Positions 1-5,340 of a DNA stretch of 5,340 nucleotides are shown piece by piece. Under the pieces are notes generated by a model. It saw only the letters and a list, made by a program, of their open reading frames with translations. It ran no database searches and had not been told where the DNA came from. Positions within the stretch are counted from its first letter, which is position 1. The number at the start of each line of letters is the position of its first letter. The position numbers and the translations under genes are program-made. The DNA comes from an uncultured Bacteroidales bacterium (GTDB lineage Bacteria; Bacteroidota; Bacteroidia; Bacteroidales; Bacteroidaceae): the NCBI GenBank assembly GCA_937896105.1, contig CALBKR010000085.1, forward strand, positions 1 through 5,340, read 5' to 3'.

Positions 1-17
1 AAATCAAATGATTTCAT
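1..17 (-). CDS. Possible 5' end of a leftward gene (partial)
   Basis: An ATG on the minus strand at 17-15 is followed by an open frame to the window edge (reads MKSFD). It is preceded by an A-rich stretch (AAGAAAAACAAAAC just before ATG), the usual look of a Bacteroidota translation start without Shine-Dalgarno. It lies about 80 nt downstream of a strong leftward promoter at 107-137. The other minus-strand ATG between them (81-79) meets a stop after three codons. Only five codons are visible, so the product cannot be named, and the true start could lie beyond the edge. Confidence 0.25.
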
Positions 18-106
18 GTTTTGTTTTTCTTTTAAATGTGTTACTCTAAATTAAGATTAAATGAATTGCTTAATTCGCCATCACACGATGTCACTAAAAG
101 CGGACG

Positions 107-137
107 CAAAGGTACGCTTTTTTTTTGAAAAAACAAA
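107..137 (-). promoter_or_regulatory. Bacteroidales-type promoter for a leftward gene
   Basis: On the minus strand the sequence reads TTTG (137-134), a 19-nt spacer, then TACCTTTG (114-107). This matches the Bacteroides sigma consensus (TTTG or TTG near -33, TAnnTTTG near -7) at normal spacing. Transcription would start near position 100 and run left, giving a leader of roughly 80 nt to the candidate ATG at 17. The leader contains a short AT-rich inverted repeat (AATTAAG at 49-55, CTTAATT at 69-75) of doubtful significance. The -33 box lies inside the terminator hairpin of the preceding gene. Confidence 0.65.
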
Positions 138-155
138 CCGAAATGTCCTGTTTGT
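128..155 (-). terminator. Weak intrinsic terminator after the DUF3276 gene
   Basis: Reading leftward, ACAAAC (155-150) and GTTTGT (138-133) can form a 6-bp stem around an 11-nt loop, followed directly by TTTTT (132-128). It starts 11 nt past the DUF3276 stop codon, the expected place. The stem is short and A/T-rich, so it may be inefficient. It overlaps the -33 box of the next leftward promoter. Confidence 0.35.
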
Positions 156-166
156 GTGGTTTTGTC

Positions 167-529
167 TCAGAATTCTATGTCTATATCCACTTTTTTCTCC
201 TCATTTGCCATTTCGGCAGGGGCTTCGAAACTGCGTGGTACATATTCGCCCTGCTCGGCTACAACGTAACCGATGGCTTCTTTTAGACCGTCCGCGAATT
301 TTGCAAAATCCTCGCGGTAGAGGAAAATCTTGTGTTTCTCAAACGAAACTGTTGCATTCTCGCCCTCGCCCGAAACCAGTTTCTTGCTCTCGGTAATTGA
401 AATGTACATCTCCTCCTTACGGTTTTTCTTTACATCAATATAGTAGATGCGTTTACCGGCCTTAATGGTTTGTGAAAAAACAATCTCCTTGTCGTTCTCG
501 TTCATACCGCTTTTTCTGTTCTCTTCCAT
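167..529 (-). CDS. PUR-domain DNA/RNA-binding protein (DUF3276 family)
   Basis: This 120-residue protein resembles the Bacteroidota DUF3276 family, which has a PUR-alpha type fold. PUR domains bind single-stranded DNA or RNA; the cellular targets in this group are not known to me. Residues about 17-92 make the domain: a strand-rich part with AGKRIYYIDVKKN (24-36) and MYISITESKK (41-50), a third strand near HKIFLYRED (66-74), then the helix FAKFADGLKEAI (75-86). This is the strand-strand-strand-strand-helix order of one PUR repeat. The C-terminal tail (about 100-120) is acidic, ending in DIDIEF. There is no signal peptide or membrane segment, so it should be cytoplasmic. M1 is used as start; M9 is an alternative that would lose only the charged N-terminus. 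It is transcribed alone, divergent from nusB. The name is from recalled family resemblance; function is inferred from fold. Confidence 0.92.
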   Translation of the reverse strand: MEENRKSGMNENDKEIVFSQTIKAGKRIYYIDVKKNRKEEMYISITESKKLVSGEGENATVSFEKHKIFLYREDFAKFADGLKEAIGYVVAEQGEYVPRSFEAPAEMANEEKKVDIDIEF

Positions 530-637
530 AATAATAGTTCAAAAATGTGTTTCAAATTACCCCCGCCGCTATGTTCGTTGCCGTAGTATTCAGGTGGCAA
601 TAATTGGAATTCGGGTGCCTTTTCTTTTTCTCAGCCT

Positions 638-666
638 CAAATATAGTTAAAAAAATCAAAAAACAA
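638..666 (-). promoter_or_regulatory. Probable promoter of the DUF3276 gene
   Basis: On the minus strand TTG (666-664), an 18-nt spacer and TATATTTG (645-638) match the Bacteroidales TTG / TAnnTTTG promoter; the -7 box is perfect and the spacer is one base shorter than usual. The start would fall near 632, leaving an untranslated leader of about 100 nt. The surroundings are A/T-rich, so a chance match is possible. Confidence 0.5.
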
Positions 667-830
667 TGTTTTTGGTAATATTTTTTGGAAAAAGGTTGCA
701 TTTTGATACACTTTTCTCTCTTTAAGATGCAGTTTTACTTGTCAATTGGTACATTGCGGAGTGGAACTGTTAATAAATGTGATAAAAAGTACGTTTGCCA
801 CTCTGGGTGCGAAATTAATCCCGGTTTTTC

Positions 831-861
831 TTGTGTGTGTCGTAATAAAATGCGACCTTTG
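831..861 (+). promoter_or_regulatory. Probable promoter of the nusB operon
   Basis: TTG (831-833), a 20-nt spacer and GACCTTTG (854-861) fit the Bacteroidales promoter with one mismatch in TAnnTTTG. A C follows the -7 box (TTTGC), common in this group. The start would be near 867, leaving a short leader of about 20 nt before the nusB ATG at 886. This placement supports the internal ATG over the upstream ones as the nusB start. Confidence 0.6.
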
Positions 862-885
862 CCTGCATATCAGAAAAAGCGTTTT

Positions 886-1809
886 ATGATTAATAGAGTT
901 CTTATTCGTCTCAAGGTCGTGCAGATAGTTTATGCCTACTACAAGAATAGCGGCAAGAGTCTGAATGCTGCCGAGGATGAGATGTTTTTCAGTCTTTCAA
1001 AGGCTTATGACCTTTATCACTATCTGCTGTTGCTTATGCCGGGTATCACTCACTATGCGGCCGACAGGATATCGTTTCTCGGTATGAAGGTTCGTCCAAG
1101 TGAAAGTGATATGAACCCCAACCTCAAGTTTGTAGAGAACCGTTTTATAGCCCAGCTCGAGAATTTGGAGCCGCTTGTCAAGTTCTCGCAGAAAAGCAAG
1201 CTCAATTGGGTTGACAGTTCAGATTTTTTGCGCCGTCTTCTTGATGAGATAGAAAGCAGCGATATTTATAAAGAATATATGGCGTCCGGCGTTTCAAGCT
1301 ACGAAGAGGACAAAGAGTTGTGGAGGAAGCTCTACAAGGCTTTCGTGTTTGAGAATGAAGAACTCGATGCTTTGCTCGAGGAACAGAGCCTGTATTGGAA
1401 CGACGATAAAGCGATAGTGGATACATTTGTTCTGAAGACAATCAAGCGCTTCGGTGAGGGCGTGAGCGAAGACCGGTTGCTGTTGCCCGAGTATAAGGAT
1501 GAATCGGACAAGACATTTGCAAGCAAGCTCTTGCGCAATGCGATAACGAATGCCGATGAATATCGCAAGATGATGAGCGACAGTTCAAAGAATTGGGATA
1601 TGTCCCGTCTGGCATTTATGGATGTTGTGATAATGCAGGTGGCTATAGCCGAGCTTATGACAATGGAGGATATTCCACTGTCGGTAACACTTAACGAATA
1701 TGTGGAAATTGCAAAGTATTACAGCACGGCCAAGAGCGGCTCTTTTGTAAACGGTCTGCTCGACACAATAACAAAGAATTTGCGCAAAGAGGGAAAAATA
1801 GAAAAATAA
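886..1809 (+). CDS. nusB: Transcription antitermination factor NusB (long Bacteroidota form)
   Basis: NusB binds boxA RNA together with ribosomal protein S10 (NusE) and supports antitermination and rRNA transcription in the cytoplasm. The product is 307 residues, against about 140 for E. coli NusB. The C-terminal part carries the diagnostic features: WDMSRLAFMDVVIMQVAIAE (237-256), IPLSVTLNEYVEIAKYYST (263-281) and the hallmark FVNGLLD (287-293), followed by a basic tail. The first helix also looks kept, RVLIRLKVVQIVYAYY (4-19), so the extra ~170 residues appear to sit inside the fold rather than in front of it. From recall, this size and the MINRVLIRLK start are normal for Bacteroidales. The frame is open back to 685, but the promoter at 831-861 and family length favour ATG 886; an A-rich stretch and no Shine-Dalgarno precede it. 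It is the first gene of the operon, 28 nt before yajC. Confidence 0.95.
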   Translation: MINRVLIRLKVVQIVYAYYKNSGKSLNAAEDEMFFSLSKAYDLYHYLLLLMPGITHYAADRISFLGMKVRPSESDMNPNLKFVENRFIAQLENLEPLVKFSQKSKLNWVDSSDFLRRLLDEIESSDIYKEYMASGVSSYEEDKELWRKLYKAFVFENEELDALLEEQSLYWNDDKAIVDTFVLKTIKRFGEGVSEDRLLLPEYKDESDKTFASKLLRNAITNADEYRKMMSDSSKNWDMSRLAFMDVVIMQVAIAELMTMEDIPLSVTLNEYVEIAKYYSTAKSGSFVNGLLDTITKNLRKEGKIEK

Positions 1810-1837
1810 TAATTATTGACATTTAAATTTTAGAATT

Positions 1838-2299
1838 ATGGTATTTATGGAAGCCAATACCGGCGAACAGGTAATGAACAGTAATCCTGCAGAGCAACTT
1901 AACAGCAGTAATAATGTTGCAGCGGCTGCTCAGCAGAGCACAAATAACCAAGAGTTTACAGAACAATCGGCACCGGCAGGTTCGGATGTGAAGAAACCCG
2001 AAGGACCAAGCGGTATAGCAGCGTTCTTGGGTAACCCGCTCTTTATGTTCATTATCATCATTGCGATAATGTATTTCCTTATGATTCGTCCTCAGCGTAA
2101 GCGTCAGAAGGAGGTTGACAATTTCCGCCGTAGCCTTAAGCCGGGAATGGATGTCGTTACGAGTGGTGGCCTATATGGCAAGATAAAGGAGATAAATGAC
2201 GGTATCGTGGTTATTGAAATCGCGCACAATGTAAATGTACGTGTCGATATTTCAGTTGTCTTTGCCAATCCGTCTGCAGCACAGGAAAGCGCAAAGTAA
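1838..2299 (+). CDS. yajC: Sec translocon accessory subunit YajC
   Basis: YajC is a small inner-membrane protein that associates with SecDF and the SecYEG holotranslocon. The 153-residue product has one transmembrane helix (about 67-83, NPLFMFIIIIAIMYFLMI), then the family signature IRPQRKRQKE (83-92) and the cytoplasmic domain with LKPGMDVVTSGGLYGKI (100-116), which corresponds to the E. coli block GDEVLTNGGLVGRV. The strand-rich end has VNVRVDISVV. The N-terminus is odd: about 60 residues rich in Asn, Gln, Ser and Ala precede the helix, so the protein is well above the usual ~100-110 residues. Starts at M4 (1847) or M13 (1874) would shorten this only partly. I chose 1838 because of its A/T-rich upstream context and spacing from nusB. 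The gene lies between nusB and the YbbR gene in one operon. Confidence 0.95.
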   Translation: MVFMEANTGEQVMNSNPAEQLNSSNNVAAAAQQSTNNQEFTEQSAPAGSDVKKPEGPSGIAAFLGNPLFMFIIIIAIMYFLMIRPQRKRQKEVDNFRRSLKPGMDVVTSGGLYGKIKEINDGIVVIEIAHNVNVRVDISVVFANPSAAQESAK

Positions 2300-2314
2300 A
2301 CAAAATACAAAACT

Positions 2315-3316
2315 TTGAAAAAGCCGTTTTTCAGCAAGTTGTTCAGTAAAGTAAAAGGAAACGGCCTGTTCAGTTTCTTATTCTTTTTATTGGTCTCGTG
2401 TAGCCTTTGGTTGTCGCTAACCTTGAACGGGGTGTACGAGACCAAAATATCTGTGTCCGTGCAGGTGAGGAATATCCCCGAGGATGTGCGGCTTGAAAAT
2501 GGTGGTGATATAACTATAGATGCGACTGTGCGAGGGAGCGGAACTGCTCTCTTCGGATATATCTTCGATGACGAAGTTGCTGTTTCGGTAAATTACTCCG
2601 ATTTTACCCGTGAAGGCGGGCGTTTGGCAGCCTCCTCATCTATTATAAGGCGTAAGGTGCAGGCTCATCTTGACCAGAATGTCTCCTTGGTGGGGCTTTC
2701 GAGCGATTCGCTTGTTGCTGACGTGCAACGCGCCACAGCGAAGCTACCGGTCTACAAGGATTTGAGTGCGCTTGAGACGTCGGACAATTGCGAACTCGTT
2801 TCGGTAAGATGTGTTCCCGATTCAGTGTCGGTTACAGCGTGGGTGGATATCTTGCCTCGGATAATGGAGGTGAAGATTGAACCGCTCTCAATCTCGCAAC
2901 TTGCCAATGATACGGTATTGCTGATGAATATATTGCCTGGTGAGTACATTGATGTGCAGCCCGCGAGTGTCGAATTGCACGTGGATGTTGCCACTTATCA
3001 GGAGCGTGTGATTTCAGTCCCTGTCGAGTATGTCGAGTTTCCGAGTGATGTCTCTCTTGAAACTCTTCCCAGGGATGTCAATCTCATATATGAGGCTCTT
3101 GACATAAATTTTGAAAAGATAAGTGTGCTTGATTTTTCGGTAAAACTTACTTACGAGGATTATTTGCGTTGTCTTGCGCTGGGCGATGTTGTGGATATCT
3201 CTGGCGCGCTCAAGGTCGAAAATCTCTCTCCGTATGTCCGTAAGGTGACTGTGTACCCATCCGGAGGCTTTGGGTTGCTTCCAAGATATGCTTTTTACAG
3301 GTCTGTGTTATGGTGA
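2315..3316 (+). CDS. Membrane-anchored YbbR-like domain protein, TTG start
   Basis: The 333-residue product starts with a basic MKKPFFSKLFSKVK, then one membrane helix (about 18-38, LFSFLFFLLVSCSLWLSLTL), and the rest is soluble and strand-rich, presumably outside the membrane. Recurrent elements (VSVQVRNIPEDVRL 47-60 with ITIDATVRGSG 67-77; VRCVPDSVSVTAWVDIL 164-180; VQPASVELHVDV 214-225) look like successive YbbR repeats, two clear and a degenerate third. In Firmicutes the YbbR protein CdaR modulates the di-adenylate cyclase CdaA; no cyclase gene is present here, so that role is only a possibility. No in-frame ATG lies between the yajC stop and the membrane helix; TTG at 2315 is the only conventional candidate, 15 nt after the yajC stop and in the same frame. 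The stop overlaps the coaE start. Position between yajC and coaE supports the family call. Confidence 0.85.
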   Translation: MKKPFFSKLFSKVKGNGLFSFLFFLLVSCSLWLSLTLNGVYETKISVSVQVRNIPEDVRLENGGDITIDATVRGSGTALFGYIFDDEVAVSVNYSDFTREGGRLAASSSIIRRKVQAHLDQNVSLVGLSSDSLVADVQRATAKLPVYKDLSALETSDNCELVSVRCVPDSVSVTAWVDILPRIMEVKIEPLSISQLANDTVLLMNILPGEYIDVQPASVELHVDVATYQERVISVPVEYVEFPSDVSLETLPRDVNLIYEALDINFEKISVLDFSVKLTYEDYLRCLALGDVVDISGALKVENLSPYVRKVTVYPSGGFGLLPRYAFYRSVLW

Positions 3317-3912
3317 CATTGGCAATAACAGGAAATATCGGTAGCGGCAAGTCGGTTGTGGCACGCATTATGGAGACGATGGGTGTGCCTGTCTATGATT
3401 GCGACAGCAGGGCAAAGATGCTTATGGTCAGTGACGCCTATATTGTAAAGGAACTGAAACGTATGTTCGGCTGCGAGTGCTACGACGAAAGTGGGGCTCT
3501 TGACCGCAAATATCTGGCTTCACGTATTTTTGTTGACGAGTGCAATGTCAAGCGTGTGAATGCGCTTGTGCATCCGGCTGTTATAAGGGATTTTCAATTA
3601 TGGGCAGCCAAGCAGTGTACCGATATTGTGGCTGTGGAGACGGCTTTACTGTATGAGTCGAAAATGATAGATGTAGTCGATAAGGTACTTGTTGTGTGGG
3701 CCGATAAGGAGACTGCGATAGAACGTACCATTGCCCGTAGCGGAATGACGCGCACGCAGGTACTCGGCAGGATGCAGAAGCAGATACCGGCCGATGACTT
3801 GTTGCTTCTTTCCGACTATTCGATATACAATGGCGGTAACAGTCCGGTATTGCCCGAGGTCGTCTCGTTGCTTGCATCCTTGAGGGGGGAGGCTGTATTA
3901 AAAAATGTATAA
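3310..3912 (+). CDS. coaE: Dephospho-CoA kinase
   Basis: CoaE phosphorylates the 3'-hydroxyl of the ribose of dephospho-CoA with ATP, the last step of coenzyme A synthesis, in the cytoplasm. The 200-residue length is normal. The Walker A loop is GNIGSGKS (8-15). VYDCDSRAK (28-36) holds D32, which aligns with the proposed catalytic Asp33 of E. coli CoaE. NALVHPAV (84-91) is the family HP motif, TALLYES (111-117) matches the LLVE segment, and the lid region RSGMTRTQVLGRMQKQ (143-158) supplies the nucleotide-contacting Arg and Gln residues. YSIYNGGN (170-177) corresponds to the D-x-NNG block near the C-terminus. Its ATG lies inside the end of the YbbR gene (ATGGTGA, 7-nt overlap), indicating translational coupling. 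All key residues are present, so it should be active. Confidence 0.96.
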   Translation: MVTLAITGNIGSGKSVVARIMETMGVPVYDCDSRAKMLMVSDAYIVKELKRMFGCECYDESGALDRKYLASRIFVDECNVKRVNALVHPAVIRDFQLWAAKQCTDIVAVETALLYESKMIDVVDKVLVVWADKETAIERTIARSGMTRTQVLGRMQKQIPADDLLLLSDYSIYNGGNSPVLPEVVSLLASLRGEAVLKNV

Positions 3913-3915
3913 AAT

Positions 3916-3946
3916 TTTGTAAAAAGAAAAACGCTCTGTATCTTAG
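3916..3946 (+). promoter_or_regulatory. Probable promoter of the DUF5606-DUF4923 unit
   Basis: TTTG (3916-3919), a 19-nt spacer and TATCTTAG (3939-3946) fit the Bacteroidales promoter with one mismatch (TTAG for TTTG). It begins 4 nt after the coaE stop codon. The start would fall near 3952, leaving about 46 nt before the DUF5606 ATG. No convincing terminator separates coaE from this promoter, so read-through from the nusB operon may add to expression. Confidence 0.55.
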
Positions 3947-3998
3947 CGCAGGTGTTTGATTAGTGTGATATTACAAGACAATTAATACTATAACCAAT

Positions 3999-4436
3999 AT
4001 GTTTGAAACTGTTTTAACTATCTCGGGTAAACCCGGGTTGTTCCGCCTGCTTTCGCGCGGACGCAATATGTTTATCGTAGAGTGTGTCGATGCTTCAAAA
4101 AAACGTGTTCCTGTGTATAACAGCGACCAGGTTGTAATGCTCGACGATATTGCCATTTATACCGATACGGAGGAGGTTCCTCTGCGCTCAGTGTTTGCAA
4201 AGATATATGAGAAGGAGAATGGTGTGTTGCCGTTTGACCTCAAGATGGCAACTCCGGAGGAGATAGTAGAGTATTTCGAGAGGGTAATGCCCGATTATGA
4301 CCGTGAGCGTGTTTATCTGACTCATATAAAAAAGATGTTCGCATGGTATAATATCCTTGTAGCCAATGGTATCGTTGATTTTGTATCTGAAGAAGAAACT
4401 CAGGAGAGCGAGGGTAAAGAAGAGACTGCAGAATAA
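3999..4436 (+). CDS. DUF5606 family protein, function unknown
   Basis: The 145-residue product matches what I recall of the Bacteroidota DUF5606 family: an N-terminal small beta domain with TVLTISGKPGLFRLLSRG (4-21), MFIVECVD (24-31) and VPVYNSDQVVMLDDIAIYTD (37-56), a linker with EEVPLRSVF (58-66), and a helical C-terminal part with ATPEEIVEYFERVMPDYD (84-101), VYLTHIKKMFAWYNILVANG (104-123) and an acidic tail of Glu, Ser and Thr (about 129-145). There is no signal peptide or membrane helix, so it is probably cytoplasmic. The ATG at 3999 follows an A/T-rich stretch without Shine-Dalgarno and gives the usual family N-terminus (MxxTxLxISGKPGL). From recall it commonly sits behind coaE in Bacteroidales. 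No activity is known to me and no catalytic motif is visible; the beta part might bind nucleic acid or protein, which is speculation. Confidence 0.9.
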   Translation: MFETVLTISGKPGLFRLLSRGRNMFIVECVDASKKRVPVYNSDQVVMLDDIAIYTDTEEVPLRSVFAKIYEKENGVLPFDLKMATPEEIVEYFERVMPDYDRERVYLTHIKKMFAWYNILVANGIVDFVSEEETQESEGKEETAE

Positions 4437-4452
4437 CTATAAAGATATTACT

Positions 4453-5244
4453 ATGAAAAAGGTATTTGTTTCATTGATGTTGACACTTGCCGTTGCTGCA
4501 GGTGCTTCGGCGCAGTCTTGGAAGGATGTGCTGGGTAAGGTGGCCGGCGAGGTCGTAAATAATGTTGCTTCGAATGAGAATGGTGGCGCTGTGGCCAATA
4601 TCCTGGGTTCGCTGTTGGGTAATTCGATGACATTGTCGCCCGAGGCAATTGAGGGAACCTGGAGCTATGAGGGTGTAGCCTGTATACTTGAGAGTGAAAA
4701 TGCACTTTCAAATATAGGCGGAACACTTGTTACAGGGCAGTTGGAGTCAAAGCTTGACGAGATGTTGGCCAAAGTGGGTGTCAAGAAGGGAAATTGCTCT
4801 TTTGTGTTCAAAAAAGATGGTGCCTGCTCAATCCTTGTCGGTGGATATACCATTGACGGAACCTATGTCCTGAATCCCGATGAGAAGGTGATGAATTTTT
4901 CATTTATGTATGGGAATATGAACCTCAAGACATATGTCGCTTATGAAATCCAGAATTTGAATGTGGTGTTCAATGCCGACAAGTTGCTTGCATTCATAAA
5001 GAATATCACATCGGCTCTCTCAAAGAATTCTGCCGGTCAGCAACTGCAACAGTTGAACTCCATATCTTCGGCTGCAGGCTCGATTGGAACTTTGCTTAAT
5101 GCGTATGATGGGATGATGCTTGGTGCAAAACTTGCAAGGGTCGCAAGCGAGGCGCCTGCAACGCAGGTAGTGGAGCCGGCCGAAAAACCTGCGGAAGACA
5201 CAAGCAGCTCGTCAAAGTTCAACTGGGGTAATCTATTTAAATAA
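4453..5244 (+). CDS. Secreted lipocalin-like protein, DUF4923 family
   Basis: The 263-residue product begins with a clear signal peptide: MKK, a hydrophobic core (VFVSLMLTLAVAAGA) and a type I site ASA|QS after residue 20. No lipobox cysteine is present, so it should be periplasmic or peripheral, not a lipoprotein. A Gly/Asn/Val-rich amphipathic segment (about 23-60) precedes a lipocalin-like barrel starting at IEGTWSYEGVAC (67-78), continuing through CSFVFKKDGACSILVGG (115-131) and YTIDGTYVLN (132-141), and NLNVVFNADKLL (168-179). Ser/Gln/Ala-rich helices (about 184-235) and a Pro/Glu/Ser-rich tail (about 234-255) ending NWGNLFK follow. ATG 4453 is chosen over the upstream in-frame ATG at 4366 because it begins the signal peptide and lies 16 nt after DUF5606. 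Family assignment is from resemblance; ligand and role are unknown. Confidence 0.85.
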   Translation: MKKVFVSLMLTLAVAAGASAQSWKDVLGKVAGEVVNNVASNENGGAVANILGSLLGNSMTLSPEAIEGTWSYEGVACILESENALSNIGGTLVTGQLESKLDEMLAKVGVKKGNCSFVFKKDGACSILVGGYTIDGTYVLNPDEKVMNFSFMYGNMNLKTYVAYEIQNLNVVFNADKLLAFIKNITSALSKNSAGQQLQQLNSISSAAGSIGTLLNAYDGMMLGAKLARVASEAPATQVVEPAEKPAEDTSSSSKFNWGNLFK

Positions 5245-5258
5245 ATCATATATTACTG

Positions 5259-5310
5259 ATAAAAACAAAAATATCCTTATGCCGTGGCATAAGGATATTT
5301 TTGTTTTTAT
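5259..5310. terminator. Bidirectional intrinsic terminator, perfect 25-bp inverted repeat
   Basis: Positions 5259-5283 and 5286-5310 are exact reverse complements separated by GT; in RNA the closing loop would be CGTG. The core ATATCCTTATGCC is flanked by an A-rich run on the left and TTTTTGTTTTT on the right, so the transcript ends in a U-tract in either direction. It begins 14 nt after the DUF4923 stop. The symmetry suggests a convergent leftward gene to the right. The last 30 bases do not show which frame it would use: one minus-strand frame ends in TAA at 5309-5307, another at 5327-5325. Confidence 0.9.
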
Positions 5311-5340
5311 TGGTTGCTGACTGTTAGCATATTGTTCTCT

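Larger units (their letters stand above)
530..885. other. Divergent intergenic region between DUF3276 and nusB
   Basis: This 356-base stretch holds a leftward promoter (638-666), a rightward promoter (831-861) and the predicted ~100-nt leader of the DUF3276 gene (about 530-632). A small inverted repeat, TTGCC (578-582) and GGCAA (596-600) around a 13-nt loop, lies in that leader, beside a G-run (CCCCCGCCGC on the plus strand at 560-569). The nusB reading frame stays open upstream to 685, but that extension precedes the likely nusB promoter and does not resemble any NusB, so I do not treat it as coding. I see no tRNA, recognisable riboswitch or repeat. Confidence 0.6.

Noticed and set aside
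61..396. Open frame of 111 codons on the plus strand opposite DUF3276.
   Set aside because: It is antisense to a recognised gene, has an Arg/Pro/Cys-rich unnatural composition and contains a promoter region.
685..885. In-frame 67-codon extension upstream of nusB with a cysteine-rich stretch (residues about 32-52, five Cys).
   Set aside because: It precedes the likely nusB promoter (831-861), does not resemble NusB N-termini, and ATG 886 gives the family length. Five cysteines in a short A/T-rich run can arise by chance from TGT/TGC codons.
3932..3948. Small inverted repeat CGCT / AGCG behind coaE as a terminator.
   Set aside because: It has only four base pairs, no T-run follows, and it overlaps the -7 box of the DUF5606 promoter.
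4352..4359. TATCCTTG inside DUF5606 as a promoter for DUF4923.
   Set aside because: The box has a mismatch in the TTTG core and no TTG lies at the right distance upstream.
4366..4452. Upstream ATG (4366) that would lengthen the DUF4923 protein by 29 residues and overlap DUF5606.
   Set aside because: It would place a charged segment before an obvious signal peptide that begins at ATG 4453.
1..5340. A mobile element, CRISPR array, toxin-antitoxin pair or defence system.
   Set aside because: All well-supported frames are housekeeping or conserved Bacteroidota families in a conserved order; no direct-repeat arrays, transposase motifs or tRNA-linked junctions were seen on either strand.

Overview
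This window reads as a conserved housekeeping stretch of a Bacteroidales chromosome (Bacteroides/Prevotella-like; genus not resolved). Four things point there. The gene order nusB - yajC - YbbR-like - coaE - DUF5606 is, from recall, typical of this order. The NusB is about 307 residues, the long form of the group. DUF3276 (PUR-type), DUF5606 and DUF4923 are families I know mainly from Bacteroidota. The intergenic regions carry TTTG/TTG and TAnnTTTG promoter boxes, and the gene starts have no Shine-Dalgarno sequence.

Left part (1-885). A leftward gene may begin at the extreme left edge (17 bases visible). It would be driven by a near-perfect Bacteroidales promoter at 107-137. Next comes a leftward gene for a small PUR-domain DNA/RNA-binding protein (DUF3276, 167-529), with a weak terminator hairpin behind it. 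The 356-base divergent region 530-885 holds a leftward promoter for DUF3276 (638-666, predicted leader of about 100 nt) and a rightward promoter for nusB (831-861).

Middle part (886-3912). This is a tight rightward operon: nusB (antitermination), yajC (holotranslocon subunit), a membrane-anchored YbbR-domain protein and coaE (last step of CoA synthesis). Gaps are 28 nt, 15 nt and a 7-nt overlap. The YbbR gene has no usable ATG and appears to start at TTG, in the same frame as yajC and five codons after its stop.

Right part (3913-5340). A promoter just behind coaE (3916-3946) probably gives DUF5606 and the secreted lipocalin-like DUF4923 protein their own transcript (16-nt gap). The unit ends at a perfect 25-bp inverted repeat (5259-5310), A-rich on one side and T-rich on the other, that can terminate transcription from both directions.

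The proteins have separate basic functions (transcription, secretion/envelope, cofactor synthesis), so the grouping looks like a growth-related housekeeping cluster, not one pathway. I see no mobile element, CRISPR array, RNA gene or defence system. The points worth a second look are modest: the ~170-residue insertion in NusB, the TTG start of the YbbR gene, the long Asn/Gln/Ser-rich N-terminus of YajC, and overlapping terminator/promoter signals on the left.
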